NCBI GenBank assembly: GCA_002320605.1
Contig: DCKG01000015.1
Span: forward strand, 51,575 to 115,574
From: Bacteroidales bacterium UBA1680
GTDB taxonomy: Bacteria; Bacteroidota; Bacteroidia; Bacteroidales; UBA932
Length of the DNA stretch: 64,000 nt
Reading direction: 5' to 3'
The notes beneath the pieces are model-generated. The model was not told where the DNA came from. It did not search any database and was given only the letters and a program-made list of their open reading frames with translations. Below, in pieces: positions 33,800-43,179 of this stretch (within the stretch, counting starts at the first letter, position 1; each line of letters opens with the position of its first letter). The position numbers were made by a program, and so were the translations under genes.

Positions 33800-33923
33800 T
33801 TTCCTCACATAAAAGTCGTTATTCGGAGGCAAAAATAGTTTAATTTGTCGGAATCTCAAAATACTTTTCGGTAATTATGTATGGAATCTCAATATTTTTG
33901 TCTTTACATAGAGAATAGGTCTT

Positions 33924-34049
33924 CGGTGCCTGAATCTCTTCGACACCAATGAATATGTCTACTCCTACCAATCCTACGGCAACAGTTTCTCATCCAGCTA
34001 CCGCATACGTCCACGCAGCTTCATCCTACGGATGTTCATCTCCTTCTGA
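33924..34049 (+). pseudogene. C-terminal remnant of a TonB-dependent receptor
   Basis: The open frame 33924-34049 encodes N-L-F-D-T-N-E-Y-V-Y-S-Y, then S-S-S-Y-R-I-R-P-R-S-F-I-L, and ends M-F-I-S-F-stop, the classic last beta-strands of a SusC/TonB-dependent receptor with the terminal Phe. An in-frame stop lies just upstream (33909) and the rest of the gene is absent. The remainder of the 33800-34181 gap holds only the porin promoter and AT-rich sequence. Confidence 0.65.
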
Positions 34050-34101
34050 AGGTGCATTTGAAAAATTTCAGGTGCGGTCCGCAATTTTTTATGAATTGGG
34101 G

Positions 34102-34131
34102 GTTGAATATTAAAAATCGTGTTTATATTTG
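34102..34131 (+). promoter_or_regulatory. Promoter of the porin-pot operon
   Basis: GTTG (34102-34105) and TATATTTG (34124-34131) are separated by 18 bases, slightly short of the usual 19-21. The ATG is about 50 bases downstream. Confidence 0.55.
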
Positions 34132-34181
34132 CGGTCGTAAATATTTATGTTTAACAAATCCAATTAATTTTATGCGGGGAA

Positions 34182-35204
34182 ATGGTTAATTTCAGGAAAG
34201 TTTTCGCGATGGCGGTGGTTATGCTGTCCTGCGCGTCTATCCAGGCACAAGAACAAGTAGAACGAGATAGCGGTGGCTTCTCAGCAGATTTAACTGTCAT
34301 ACCGAGACTTGAAGGAATTCAGTCATTCCCATTGGGCAGTGATGCCAGCAAAGACATTTCCTGGGGTAATTCTTCCTTTTACACTCTCTTCGAAGGCAAT
34401 CTAGGCGATCATTTTTCGTTCAGCGTCAGCAACCACTGGCTGGGCGACGATCCGGAGTGGCTCTATAAGAACACATTCCATTCCGACAACACCAACTGGG
34501 TAGACTGGGTGAACCTGACCTACACAATCGGCAATTTCTCGATAACTGCGGGAAAGGACATTGTGACCATGGGCGGAATTGAATTCGACGATTACGATTT
34601 TGACGTTTACACAGATCTGTGTTCGGGCCTGTGGCAAAATTACTCGTGCTACCAGTGGGGTGCGAAAGCCGCCTTGGAGGTGCCAAGCCTGAATTCAGCC
34701 TTTGCCTTCCAGTTCAGCACTTCCCCATTCGGAGAACATCCATTTGACAGCAAACGCTTCAACTATTCCCTCTCGTGGAATGGCGAATATGGTCCGTTCA
34801 GAACCATCTGGAGCTTTACGGCTGTCGAAGACGAAAACAGGTCTCTGATTCCATTGGCCTGCCTTGGCCAGTCTCTGGAGCTGGGTTCTTGGACTTTGGG
34901 ACTGGATGTGTTCAGTCAAGTCGGGAACGAGGAATACATCCTCTCGGACGGGTGGACAGTTCTGCCTTCTCTTAAATTCGACCCCAGCGACCATTGGAGC
35001 ATATTCGCAAAAGGAGGCATAGAGACCGTGATGGACTCTGATAAGAAGGTGGATGACAATTGGTTCGCGGGAATGGCCGCAGAGTGGTTTCCTCTTTCTG
35101 AAAGGAATTGGCGGGTTCATGCTGCATGTTCCTACAACCACATCCTGGACACCGTATTCGTAACTCTTGGGACGAAAATAAATTTGACATTCAGCACCAA
35201 ATAG
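34182..35204 (+). CDS. Porin-like outer-membrane beta-barrel protein
   Basis: This 340-residue protein has a signal peptide (cleavage near I-Q-A/Q-E) and alternating amphipathic strands through to a C-terminal ...L-T-F-S-T-K. The spacing and aromatic girdles (Y/W/F-rich strands) fit a 16-18-strand porin of the phosphate-selective/OprP-like kind. It lies 36 bases ahead of the potA start and probably shares its transcript, so it may admit polyamines or another substrate of that importer through the outer membrane (inference). Confidence 0.7.
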   Translation: MVNFRKVFAMAVVMLSCASIQAQEQVERDSGGFSADLTVIPRLEGIQSFPLGSDASKDISWGNSSFYTLFEGNLGDHFSFSVSNHWLGDDPEWLYKNTFHSDNTNWVDWVNLTYTIGNFSITAGKDIVTMGGIEFDDYDFDVYTDLCSGLWQNYSCYQWGAKAALEVPSLNSAFAFQFSTSPFGEHPFDSKRFNYSLSWNGEYGPFRTIWSFTAVEDENRSLIPLACLGQSLELGSWTLGLDVFSQVGNEEYILSDGWTVLPSLKFDPSDHWSIFAKGGIETVMDSDKKVDDNWFAGMAAEWFPLSERNWRVHAACSYNHILDTVFVTLGTKINLTFSTK

Positions 35205-35240
35205 ACCGTTCTGGCAAGGTTGATAATAAATATTCATGAA

Positions 35241-36632
35241 ATGGAAAATCAAGAATATATAATCAGCATCCAGAACCTCAGCAAGTCTTTCGATGGAAAG
35301 AAAGTTCTGGATGACATCAATATAAAGGTGAGGAGTGGCGAATTCGTCACATTGCTTGGGCCTTCGGGCTGCGGAAAGACTACGCTTCTGAGAATGCTTG
35401 CGGGATTTCTTGCTCCCGACGAGGGTACGATTCTGATGGATGGAAAAGACATTTCCGACACTCCCCCGAATCACCGTCCAGTGAATACGGTTTTTCAGCA
35501 CTATGCCTTGTTCCCTCATTTGGACGTGTACGACAACGTGGCTTTCGGCCTGAAGCTGAAAGGCGTTCCTGAAAAGGAAATTGACGAAAGGGTTCGCAAG
35601 GTTCTGAAAATCGTGAGCATGACTGACTACGAGGACAGGGACGTGGAATCCCTCTCTGGAGGTCAGCAGCAAAGAGTTTCAATTGCCAGGGCCATCATAA
35701 ACCGCCCGAAAGTGCTGCTTTTGGACGAGCCTCTCAGCGCTCTCGACCTGAAGATGCGCAAGGACATGCAGATTGAACTGAAGGAGATGCACAAGCAGCT
35801 GGGCATCACGTTCATCTACGTCACCCACGATCAGGAAGAAGCATTGACGCTCAGCGACACTATAGTGGTAATGAATGAGGGCAAGGTACAGCAGATAGGC
35901 ACGCCGGCTGACATATACAACGAGCCGGTCAATTCCTTCGTCGCAGATTTCATCGGCGACAGCAACATATTCAATGGCATCATGCTGGAAGATCGGAAAG
36001 TCTCATTCATCGGCCATGAGTTCGAGTGCGTGGACGAGGGCTTCGGCGAGAATGTTCCCGTCGACGTGGTAATCAGGCCTGAAGATGTCTACATCATGAA
36101 TCAGGATACCGGGGCGCAGTTCACAGGGAAAGTCACTTCCTGCACGTTCAAAGGAGTACATTACGAGATGTTCGTGAACACCGATGATGGCTTCGAGATT
36201 CAGATACAGGACTACAATGCCTTCGAAGTAGGCAGCACGGTCGGAATGATCATCAGGCCGAATGACATTCAGGTGATGAAGAAAGATCACGTGATAAACC
36301 GTTTCGAGGGGCAGATGACAGATTCCTCTCACGTCAACATTCTCGGGGAAGATTTCGAATGCCCTGAAACCGGCTTCGAAGCGGGAACGAGAGTGGTAGC
36401 CGAAATTCCTTTCGACAAGGTTGACCTCACTGACGAGCAGAGCGACGGAACGCTTTACGGAGAAGTTCACGCACTGCTTTATAAAGGTAATCATTACCAC
36501 TTGACAGTCAGAACCGAAGATGGCGATGACATATTCGTGGACACTAACGATGTCTGGGATAAGGGAGACCTTGTGGGAGTAAACTTCCCAGCGCAGGACT
36601 TGATCATCAGGAAGAAAGATGAAAACGTATAA
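35241..36632 (+). CDS. potA: Spermidine/putrescine ABC transporter ATPase, extended form
   Basis: I place the start at 35241 (M-E-N-Q-E-Y), giving 463 residues. Walker A G-P-S-G-C-G-K-T-T is near residue 40, the signature L-S-G-G-Q-Q-Q-R near 140, and Walker B V-L-L-L-D-E-P near 160, followed by the H-loop T-H-D-Q. The C-terminus contains two TOBE-like regulatory modules: 'F-I-G-H-E-F-E-C' with 'V-V-I-R-P-E-D' and later 'I-L-G-E-D-F-E-C' with 'V-A-E-I-P'. PotA is usually about 370 residues with one TOBE region, so about 90 residues look like a duplicated module. It is coupled to potB by a 14-base overlap. Confidence 0.9.
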   Translation: MENQEYIISIQNLSKSFDGKKVLDDINIKVRSGEFVTLLGPSGCGKTTLLRMLAGFLAPDEGTILMDGKDISDTPPNHRPVNTVFQHYALFPHLDVYDNVAFGLKLKGVPEKEIDERVRKVLKIVSMTDYEDRDVESLSGGQQQRVSIARAIINRPKVLLLDEPLSALDLKMRKDMQIELKEMHKQLGITFIYVTHDQEEALTLSDTIVVMNEGKVQQIGTPADIYNEPVNSFVADFIGDSNIFNGIMLEDRKVSFIGHEFECVDEGFGENVPVDVVIRPEDVYIMNQDTGAQFTGKVTSCTFKGVHYEMFVNTDDGFEIQIQDYNAFEVGSTVGMIIRPNDIQVMKKDHVINRFEGQMTDSSHVNILGEDFECPETGFEAGTRVVAEIPFDKVDLTDEQSDGTLYGEVHALLYKGNHYHLTVRTEDGDDIFVDTNDVWDKGDLVGVNFPAQDLIIRKKDENV

Positions 36633-37404
36633 ACGTTCGGCTTGGGCAATGCCCTATTTCATATTCTTAGTGGTCTTCGTTGCCTTGCCTCTTCTGATGG
36701 TTCTGATTTATGCCTTTCAGGATCAGTCCAGCGGTAAGTTTACGTTCGACAATTTCGCCAAGTTCTTCCAGAGGGGCGAAGATCTCAGGACGTTCCTCTA
36801 TTCTATAGAAGTGGCATTGATAAACACTATTATCTGCTTGCTTCTGGGCTACCCCGCGGCATGGATAATGGCGAATTCTAAGCTGAATAAATCCAGCATA
36901 ACAATCATGCTGTTCATCCTGCCGATGTGGATTAATATGTTGATCAGAACCCTCGCCACAGTGGCATTGTTCGATTTCGCAAAGGTGCCGCTCGCACAAG
37001 GCGCATTGATCTTCGGCATGGTGTATAACTTCCTGCCGTTCATGATCTACCCGATTTACAACCAGCTGAACAAGATGGATAAGGCATACGCTGAAGCAGC
37101 GACAGACCTTGGGGCAAGCCCCACGCAGGTTTTCACTAAGGTTACAATCCCACTTTCGATGCCTGGAGTATGGAGCGGCGTGCTGATGGTCTTCATGCCG
37201 ACGATTTCCACATTCGCCATCGCTGAGCTGCTGACGCTGAACAAAGTCAAGCTTTTTGGAACTACCATTCAGGAGAACATCAACAACGGCATGTGGAACT
37301 ACGGTTCTGCCCTGGCCCTCATAATGCTGGTGATAATAGGAATAAGCGTGCTGCTCTCCAACGATGACAGCAAACGCGATGATGAGAAAGGAGGCATGAT
37401 ATGA
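36619..37404 (+). CDS. potB: Polyamine ABC transporter permease PotB
   Basis: This 261-residue inner-membrane protein has six predicted helices and the ABC-docking EAA loop 'E-A-A-T-D-L-G-A-S-P...P-L-S-M-P-G-V' near residue 155. It overlaps potA by 14 bases and potC by 4 bases (ATGA). With PotC it forms the membrane channel of the importer. Confidence 0.92.
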   Translation: MKTYKRSAWAMPYFIFLVVFVALPLLMVLIYAFQDQSSGKFTFDNFAKFFQRGEDLRTFLYSIEVALINTIICLLLGYPAAWIMANSKLNKSSITIMLFILPMWINMLIRTLATVALFDFAKVPLAQGALIFGMVYNFLPFMIYPIYNQLNKMDKAYAEAATDLGASPTQVFTKVTIPLSMPGVWSGVLMVFMPTISTFAIAELLTLNKVKLFGTTIQENINNGMWNYGSALALIMLVIIGISVLLSNDDSKRDDEKGGMI

Positions 37405-38204
37405 AAAAATTTTTCGCTCAGGCATATTTATGGATCCTGCTCATCTTGCTCTATGCCCCTATACTCATCATAGTGATATTCTCTTTCACGGAGTCCAAGG
37501 TGCTTGGCAACTGGACAGGCTTCTCTTTCGGGCTTTATCAGAATATTCTTTCCGGCAAGGTCGGGATGAGCTTCTTGAAAGCATTGGAGAATACCGTCAG
37601 CATCGGAATCCTTGCCGCCATAATCTCTACTTTCATGGGTAGCATCTCGGCAATAGGAATATATAATATGCGAGGGAAAAAGCGCAAAGCGATAATGTTC
37701 CTGAACGATATTCCCATGCTGAACCCTGACATCATAACCGGTGTGTCATTGTTCCTGCTTTTCGTGGCTTTCAGCATCCCTCAGGGTTATCTGACAGTCC
37801 TTCTGGCACACGTTTCCTTCTGCACGCCGTACGTGATACTGTGCGTCCTGCCGAAACTTCGCCAGATGGATCCTAACCTCTATGAGGCTGCTTTGGACTT
37901 AGGAGCCACGCCTCGGCAAGCACTGAACAAAGTCATATTTCCTCAGATAAAGCCAGCGATGATTTCTGGTTTCATTCTTGCGTTCACTCTGTCAATCGAT
38001 GACTTCGCAGTGACCCTCTTCACGAAGGGTAACAAAGGCTTCGAGAACCTTTCGACGTACATTTATGCAGATGCGCACAAAGGCGGGCTGACTCCTGAGC
38101 TGCGGCCTATAATGTCAATCATTTTCGTGTTCGTGCTGCTACTGCTTATTATTATCAATATCCGTTCATCCAGGAATAATAAAAAACAAGAAATAAGAAT
38201 ATGA
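37401..38204 (+). CDS. potC: Polyamine ABC transporter permease PotC
   Basis: This 267-residue permease has six helices and the EAA loop 'E-A-A-L-D-L-G-A-T-P-R-Q-A...F-P-Q-I-K-P-A' near residue 155. It overlaps both neighbours by 4 bases, so translation of the whole pot operon is coupled. Confidence 0.92.
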   Translation: MKKFFAQAYLWILLILLYAPILIIVIFSFTESKVLGNWTGFSFGLYQNILSGKVGMSFLKALENTVSIGILAAIISTFMGSISAIGIYNMRGKKRKAIMFLNDIPMLNPDIITGVSLFLLFVAFSIPQGYLTVLLAHVSFCTPYVILCVLPKLRQMDPNLYEAALDLGATPRQALNKVIFPQIKPAMISGFILAFTLSIDDFAVTLFTKGNKGFENLSTYIYADAHKGGLTPELRPIMSIIFVFVLLLLIIINIRSSRNNKKQEIRI

Positions 38205-39514
38205 AAAAGATTGTTGCTTTGATGGTGGGTCTCACCACGCTTGCATTTTCCCTGTTCGCGCAGGACAGGGAACACACTCTCAAAGTCTATAATTGGGCAG
38301 ACTACATTGATGAAGCTCTCATACCAGAGTTCGAGAAATGGTACCAGGAGCAGACTGGAGAGAGCGTCAAGATTATTTACCAGCTCTTCGACGTGAACGA
38401 AATCATGCTCTCGAAGATAGAGCGCGGGCATGAGGACTACGATGTAGTCTGCCCTTCGGACTACATCATCGAGAAGATGCTGAAAAACGATTTGCTTCTT
38501 CCGATAGACAGGGATTTCGGCAGCACGTCTAACTACATCGACCAAAATGTCTCTCCTTTCATAAAGAGCATGTTCGAGAATGTGGATGGAGGCGGCAAGG
38601 ATGCCAACGACTACGCCGTAGGCTATATGTGGGGTACGAATGGTCTCATGTACAACCCAAAATACATCTCGAAGGAGGAGGCTTCCACTTGGGGTGCGAT
38701 CGCCGACCCTAAGTACAAAGGCAAAGTTTTCATGAAGGATGCTTTCAGAGATGTCTATATTCCTATTCTCATCTACTTGAAGAAAGATGACATCAAGTCC
38801 GGCAAAGTGACCATCGAGCAGCTCTCCCACGACACTTCAGATGAGTCGATAGCCCTCGTGGAAAACTATCTGAAGAGCATTAAAGACAATATTGCTGGCT
38901 GGGAGGCAGATTTCGGCAAAGAGCAGATGACCAAGGAAAAAGGCTGGCTGAACTTCACATGGAGCGGTGATGCTCAATGGGCGAAAGAAGAGGCTGCGAA
39001 AGTAGGGGTGAGCCTTGACTATGAAGTGCCTCGGGAAGGCAGCATCGTCTGGTTCGACGGCTGGGTAATTCCGAAATACGCCAAGAACGTCAAAGCCGCG
39101 AGATATTTCATCAACTATATGTGCAAGCCGGAGAACGCCATAAGGAACATGGACGCAATTGGTTACGTGAGCGTGATAGGAGGTCCGGAGATTCTTGCCG
39201 CAGTCCAGGATTCCACTGAATTTGAGCCTGAAGACGCTAGCTATTTCTTTGGTCCCGCAGACACTGCGGTCTGCCTGAACCCGATCATGTATCCTGCCAG
39301 AGACGTGGTTGAGCGCTGCGGCATGTTGCACGACACAGGAGACCGCACCGAGGCGCTTCTGGGTATGTGGTCTAGGGTAAAAGGCGATAATGCGAATTAT
39401 CTTACCTATGTCATAATTGCAGCTTTTATTGTAATTTTACTTGCGGTTTACCTTATCTCCAAGAATAGCAAGAAAAGGAGACGCCAGAATAGAAGGCAGC
39501 CGCATAAGAAATGA
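38201..39514 (+). CDS. potD: PotD-type substrate-binding protein with C-terminal membrane anchor
   Basis: The 437-residue protein has a signal peptide (L-F-A/Q-D) and the PotD core beginning K-V-Y-N-W-A-D-Y-I near residue 30. Acidic and aromatic ligand residues include W-S-G-D-A and W-F-D-G-W. After the core come about 35 extra residues: a hydrophobic helix (V-I-I-A-A-F-I-V-I-L-L-A-V-Y-L-I) and a strongly basic tail. Free PotD proteins end before this, so the binding protein is probably tethered to the inner membrane by its C-terminus with the tail in the cytoplasm. Spermidine or putrescine is the expected ligand. Confidence 0.88.
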   Translation: MKKIVALMVGLTTLAFSLFAQDREHTLKVYNWADYIDEALIPEFEKWYQEQTGESVKIIYQLFDVNEIMLSKIERGHEDYDVVCPSDYIIEKMLKNDLLLPIDRDFGSTSNYIDQNVSPFIKSMFENVDGGGKDANDYAVGYMWGTNGLMYNPKYISKEEASTWGAIADPKYKGKVFMKDAFRDVYIPILIYLKKDDIKSGKVTIEQLSHDTSDESIALVENYLKSIKDNIAGWEADFGKEQMTKEKGWLNFTWSGDAQWAKEEAAKVGVSLDYEVPREGSIVWFDGWVIPKYAKNVKAARYFINYMCKPENAIRNMDAIGYVSVIGGPEILAAVQDSTEFEPEDASYFFGPADTAVCLNPIMYPARDVVERCGMLHDTGDRTEALLGMWSRVKGDNANYLTYVIIAAFIVILLAVYLISKNSKKRRRQNRRQPHKK

Positions 39515-40254
39515 ATGAAAGAATAGACATAAAGCTGATCAGGTCCCTTTCGCAGAAAAAATACAGGGAGGAGACCGGCTTGTTTGTCGCTGAAGGAGAA
39601 AAGATGGTTCAGGAGGCGCTGAATTCACCATTTAACGTGGTCAACGTCATCCGCAAAGAAGAAGCCGGGGAGAAGATCATGTCTAGGATTAGCATGATGT
39701 CCTCCCCTTCTCCGAGTCTTGCTGTCATTAAAAAACCTTCGGATTCAGAAATTCCCGATGACAAAATTCATGAATATGTCGCTGGCCACGGCCTTTATCT
39801 GGCACTGGACTCTATCAGAGACCCTGGTAACCTAGGAACGATCATTCGCACCGCCGATTGGTTCGGGATAGATGCGGTATTTGCTTCCCCAGACACAGTC
39901 GACATATTTAATCCCAAAGTAGTGCAGTCCACGATGGGCGCCATATTCAGGGTACGCTTCCATTATTGCTCAATTCCAGCGCTCTGCGAAGCTGTGAAAT
40001 ACGCAGGAGGCAATGTCTATGGCACATTCTTGGACGGTCAGGAAATATATTCGCAAAAATTGAATATCGGGGCAGTTTCCCCTGCCCTAGTCATTGTTGG
40101 CAATGAGTCGAATGGCATTAGCTCTGAAGTGGAGGCCGAGGTCACAGACAGGCTATACATCCCTTCATATCCGCACGACGAACGTGGCTCGGAATCTCTC
40201 AATGCGGCTGTGGCAACCGCTATAACATTGTCGGAATTCAGAAGAAGAATATGA
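39511..40254 (+). CDS. TrmH/SpoU-family RNA 2'-O-methyltransferase
   Basis: This 247-residue protein has an N-terminal L30e-like substrate-binding domain (residues 1-85) and a SPOUT methyltransferase domain carrying motif 1 (D-P-G-N-L-G-T-I-I-R-T-A-D-W near residue 107), motif 2 (I-V-G-N-E-S-N-G-I near 195) and motif 3 (S-L-N-A-A-V-A-T near 230). Members methylate a 2'-OH in 23S rRNA or tRNA; which one cannot be told here. It overlaps potD by 4 bases and the next gene by 4 bases. Confidence 0.9.
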   Translation: MNERIDIKLIRSLSQKKYREETGLFVAEGEKMVQEALNSPFNVVNVIRKEEAGEKIMSRISMMSSPSPSLAVIKKPSDSEIPDDKIHEYVAGHGLYLALDSIRDPGNLGTIIRTADWFGIDAVFASPDTVDIFNPKVVQSTMGAIFRVRFHYCSIPALCEAVKYAGGNVYGTFLDGQEIYSQKLNIGAVSPALVIVGNESNGISSEVEAEVTDRLYIPSYPHDERGSESLNAAVATAITLSEFRRRI

Positions 40255-43178
40255 ACGAAGAATCCTTGATGCGGAACAGGATCCGGAAAATCCTAATGAT
40301 TTGCAGCGACTACGATGCGTTCATCCTGAAGGAGGATGGGTGCATCGAAACGGAAGTGGCTAATGAATATAAAGAATTGAACCTGAGCAATCAGCCGAGG
40401 TTCGTCTGGGCCAATTCTTCAAATGAGGCAAGAGATATCATCGAGAGCGACGAAGAGGTGGACATTGTCATCTGCATGTATAACGAAAAGGATGATGGAC
40501 TCTTCCCTCTTGCAAAGGACTTAAAAAATACTAGCAGGAACATTCCTTTCATTCTGCTAATTTACTATTCCAAGGCAGTCGTCGAACGACTTTCCACGTC
40601 AGACCTCAGGTGCATAGACTTCCTGTTCAGCTGGCATGGGAATGCAGACCTTATTCTAGCCATAGTGAAGCTAATCGAAGATAGCGCTAATGCCGAAAAT
40701 GATGTCTTCGGCGTTGGCGTTCAGGTAATCTTGCTAGTGGAGGATTCCGTAAGGTATTACTCCAACTACCTGCCAGAATTGTACAAGCTCGTGCTAACCC
40801 AGAGCCAAGAATTTCTGAAAGAGACCCTGAACGATGCCCAAAAGAAATACAGGAAACGTTCCAGGCCGAAAATATTCCTTGCCACCTGCTATGACGAGGC
40901 GATATATTACTTCGAGAAATACAAGACCCACTTGCTTGGGGTCATTTCAGACGTTGGGATGATAGTACATAAGGGCGACAACCCAAAAGACGAGAAAATT
41001 GATGCAGGACTGGAACTTGTGGCGAAGATAAAGGAATATGATCCATTGATGCCTGTGCTGCTTCAATCCTCCCAGGCCAGCGTCGCCGACATGGCAAAAC
41101 AGCTGGGCGTCAGCTTCATGAAAAAATATTCCAGGACCCTTCTAATCCGTCTTTCAGATTTCATGAAAGATGAGTTCGGCTTCGGAGACTTCATATTCAA
41201 GGATGCGGATGGAAAGGGATACGGCAGAGCAGCGAACCTGACGGAGCTAGAGAAAATCATCTACGAGATTCCTAACGAAATACTGGTCAGCAACACTTCC
41301 AGGAATATGTTCTCGAAGTGGCTCTACGCCAGAGGGCTTTTCGATCTCGCGCGGACATTCAGAGCCGAGCATCATACAGATGCAGGAGAGTTTAGGACCT
41401 TCCTGCTCGGACAAATAAGAAATTATCATAAGAGAATCGGCCGAGGAATCATAGCTGATTTCCGTCGAGACGCCTACGAGGACTATTACAGCTTCGCCCG
41501 TCTTGGCAATGGCTCTATGGGAGGCAAGGCCAGAGGACTGGCTTTCCTGAACCATCTGGTACAGAAATACGACTTGGCAGATAAGTACCCAGGCCTAAGG
41601 ATCTCGATTCCGCACACGATAGTCATCACGACCGATTTCTTCGAACAGTTCATATTCGAAAACGGCCTGCAATATGTCATTGACTCCGAGATGACAGACG
41701 AAGACGTACTCTCAGAGTTCGTCTCTTCCAGGCTGCCAGAGAATCTCGTAGAGGACTTGAAAGTCTTCATTTCCACGGCAGAATTCCCTCTCGCAGTTCG
41801 TTCCAGCTCAAAATTGGAGGACAGCAGTTACCAGCCATTCGCAGGAGTTTATTCAACGTACATGTGTCCTCTTGTCGAGAATCCTGACAGGATGCTAAGG
41901 GAACTCGGGAAAGCAATAAAGAGTGTGTATGCCTCTACCTATTTCAACGGCAGCCGAACATACATCCAGGCAAGCGGAAACCTGTTAGGCGAAGAAAAAA
42001 TGGCCGTGATAGTACAGGACATCTGTGGCTCAAGACATGGAAACGACTTCTTTCCTATGCTCTCTGGCGTGGCCAGGTCGATCAATGCCTACCCTATCGG
42101 CTCGGAAAAGGCCGAAGACGGGGTCTTGAACGTCGCTTTCGGCCTTGGCAAAACCGTCGTTGACGGCGGCAGGACGCTCAGGGTGGACCCGAAGCAGACT
42201 AGGAAAATCCTTCAGCTTTCTAATGCGAAACTGGCAATGAGAGATACCCAGAACGAGATGTATGTCTTGGACAATAGGTCAGAGACTTTCAAGACCTCGA
42301 AGGATGACGGCTTCAACCTTAGGAACATTCCTATTTCAGAAGGGTTGAATGAATATGATCACCCGGAGCTTGTGGCATCTACTTACGTTGCACAGGACGA
42401 CATGATGACATCAGGGGTATCTACCGACGGCGCTAGAATAGTCTCATTCGACGGCATATTCCAATACGACCGCTTCCCTCTCGCAAAGGCAATGACAGAG
42501 ATTATGGGAATATGCCGTAAAGAATTGATGTGCGAGGTGGAAATAGAGTTTGCCCTTGACCCTATAATGGACAGCAAAGGTTCAGAAGCCGTGCTTAAAT
42601 TGCTCCAGGTTCGCCCTATCGCATCCTCAAGCGAAGCTGGCAGCACTACAATCGAAGAAGCCCAGAAGCAAATCTCCACGAAACTCATAACCAGCGTCGA
42701 CGCTCTCGGAAATGGTTATTTCCTGGATGCGAAGCATCTCGTCATAATATACCCTGAGTCCTTCGACAAGATGAAAACCCTTGAAATGGCCGCAGAGATA
42801 TCGCAGATTAATTCAAAGCTCTCATCTGAAGGCAAGCCATATATTTTGGTAGGGCCTGGAAGATGGGGCTCATCTATTCCTACGTTAGGAGTGCCTGTGG
42901 CTTGGACGGATATTTCGGGTGCGAAGATGGTGGTCGAATATGGCATTGATGGTTTCAGGATAGAGCCAAGCCAAGGAACGCATTTTTTCCAGAACATAAC
43001 CTCACTTGGCATCGGTTATTTATCTGTCGACCAATATGCAGGCAAAGGAACTATAGACTTTGGGAAAATCGCTGGAATGGAGTGCGTCTATGAAGGGAAA
43101 TTCGCCAAAGTGCTTGAAGCGGACGGACTCATCGGATTCATCGATAGAAATAAAGGGAAGGCAGTGATAGGAATTTAA
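40251..43178 (+). CDS. Receiver-like plus PEP/pyruvate-binding domain protein
   Basis: This 975-residue cytoplasmic protein has, in its first ~350 residues, two receiver-like segments (V-D-I-V-I-C-M-Y-N-E near 80; L-G-V-I-S-D-V-G-M near 235). The ATP-grasp PEP/pyruvate-binding domain follows, with G-S-M-G-G-K-A-R-G-L-A-F near residue 425 and A-V-R-S-S-S-K-L-E-D near 525. I do not see the usual swivelling phospho-His domain (T-x-x-G-G-x-x-x-H) or the PEP-binding TIM barrel of PEP synthase, so a full PEP synthase reaction is doubtful. A signalling or kinase-like role is possible. Confidence 0.75.
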   Translation: MNEESLMRNRIRKILMICSDYDAFILKEDGCIETEVANEYKELNLSNQPRFVWANSSNEARDIIESDEEVDIVICMYNEKDDGLFPLAKDLKNTSRNIPFILLIYYSKAVVERLSTSDLRCIDFLFSWHGNADLILAIVKLIEDSANAENDVFGVGVQVILLVEDSVRYYSNYLPELYKLVLTQSQEFLKETLNDAQKKYRKRSRPKIFLATCYDEAIYYFEKYKTHLLGVISDVGMIVHKGDNPKDEKIDAGLELVAKIKEYDPLMPVLLQSSQASVADMAKQLGVSFMKKYSRTLLIRLSDFMKDEFGFGDFIFKDADGKGYGRAANLTELEKIIYEIPNEILVSNTSRNMFSKWLYARGLFDLARTFRAEHHTDAGEFRTFLLGQIRNYHKRIGRGIIADFRRDAYEDYYSFARLGNGSMGGKARGLAFLNHLVQKYDLADKYPGLRISIPHTIVITTDFFEQFIFENGLQYVIDSEMTDEDVLSEFVSSRLPENLVEDLKVFISTAEFPLAVRSSSKLEDSSYQPFAGVYSTYMCPLVENPDRMLRELGKAIKSVYASTYFNGSRTYIQASGNLLGEEKMAVIVQDICGSRHGNDFFPMLSGVARSINAYPIGSEKAEDGVLNVAFGLGKTVVDGGRTLRVDPKQTRKILQLSNAKLAMRDTQNEMYVLDNRSETFKTSKDDGFNLRNIPISEGLNEYDHPELVASTYVAQDDMMTSGVSTDGARIVSFDGIFQYDRFPLAKAMTEIMGICRKELMCEVEIEFALDPIMDSKGSEAVLKLLQVRPIASSSEAGSTTIEEAQKQISTKLITSVDALGNGYFLDAKHLVIIYPESFDKMKTLEMAAEISQINSKLSSEGKPYILVGPGRWGSSIPTLGVPVAWTDISGAKMVVEYGIDGFRIEPSQGTHFFQNITSLGIGYLSVDQYAGKGTIDFGKIAGMECVYEGKFAKVLEADGLIGFIDRNKGKAVIGI

Positions 43179-43179
43179 A

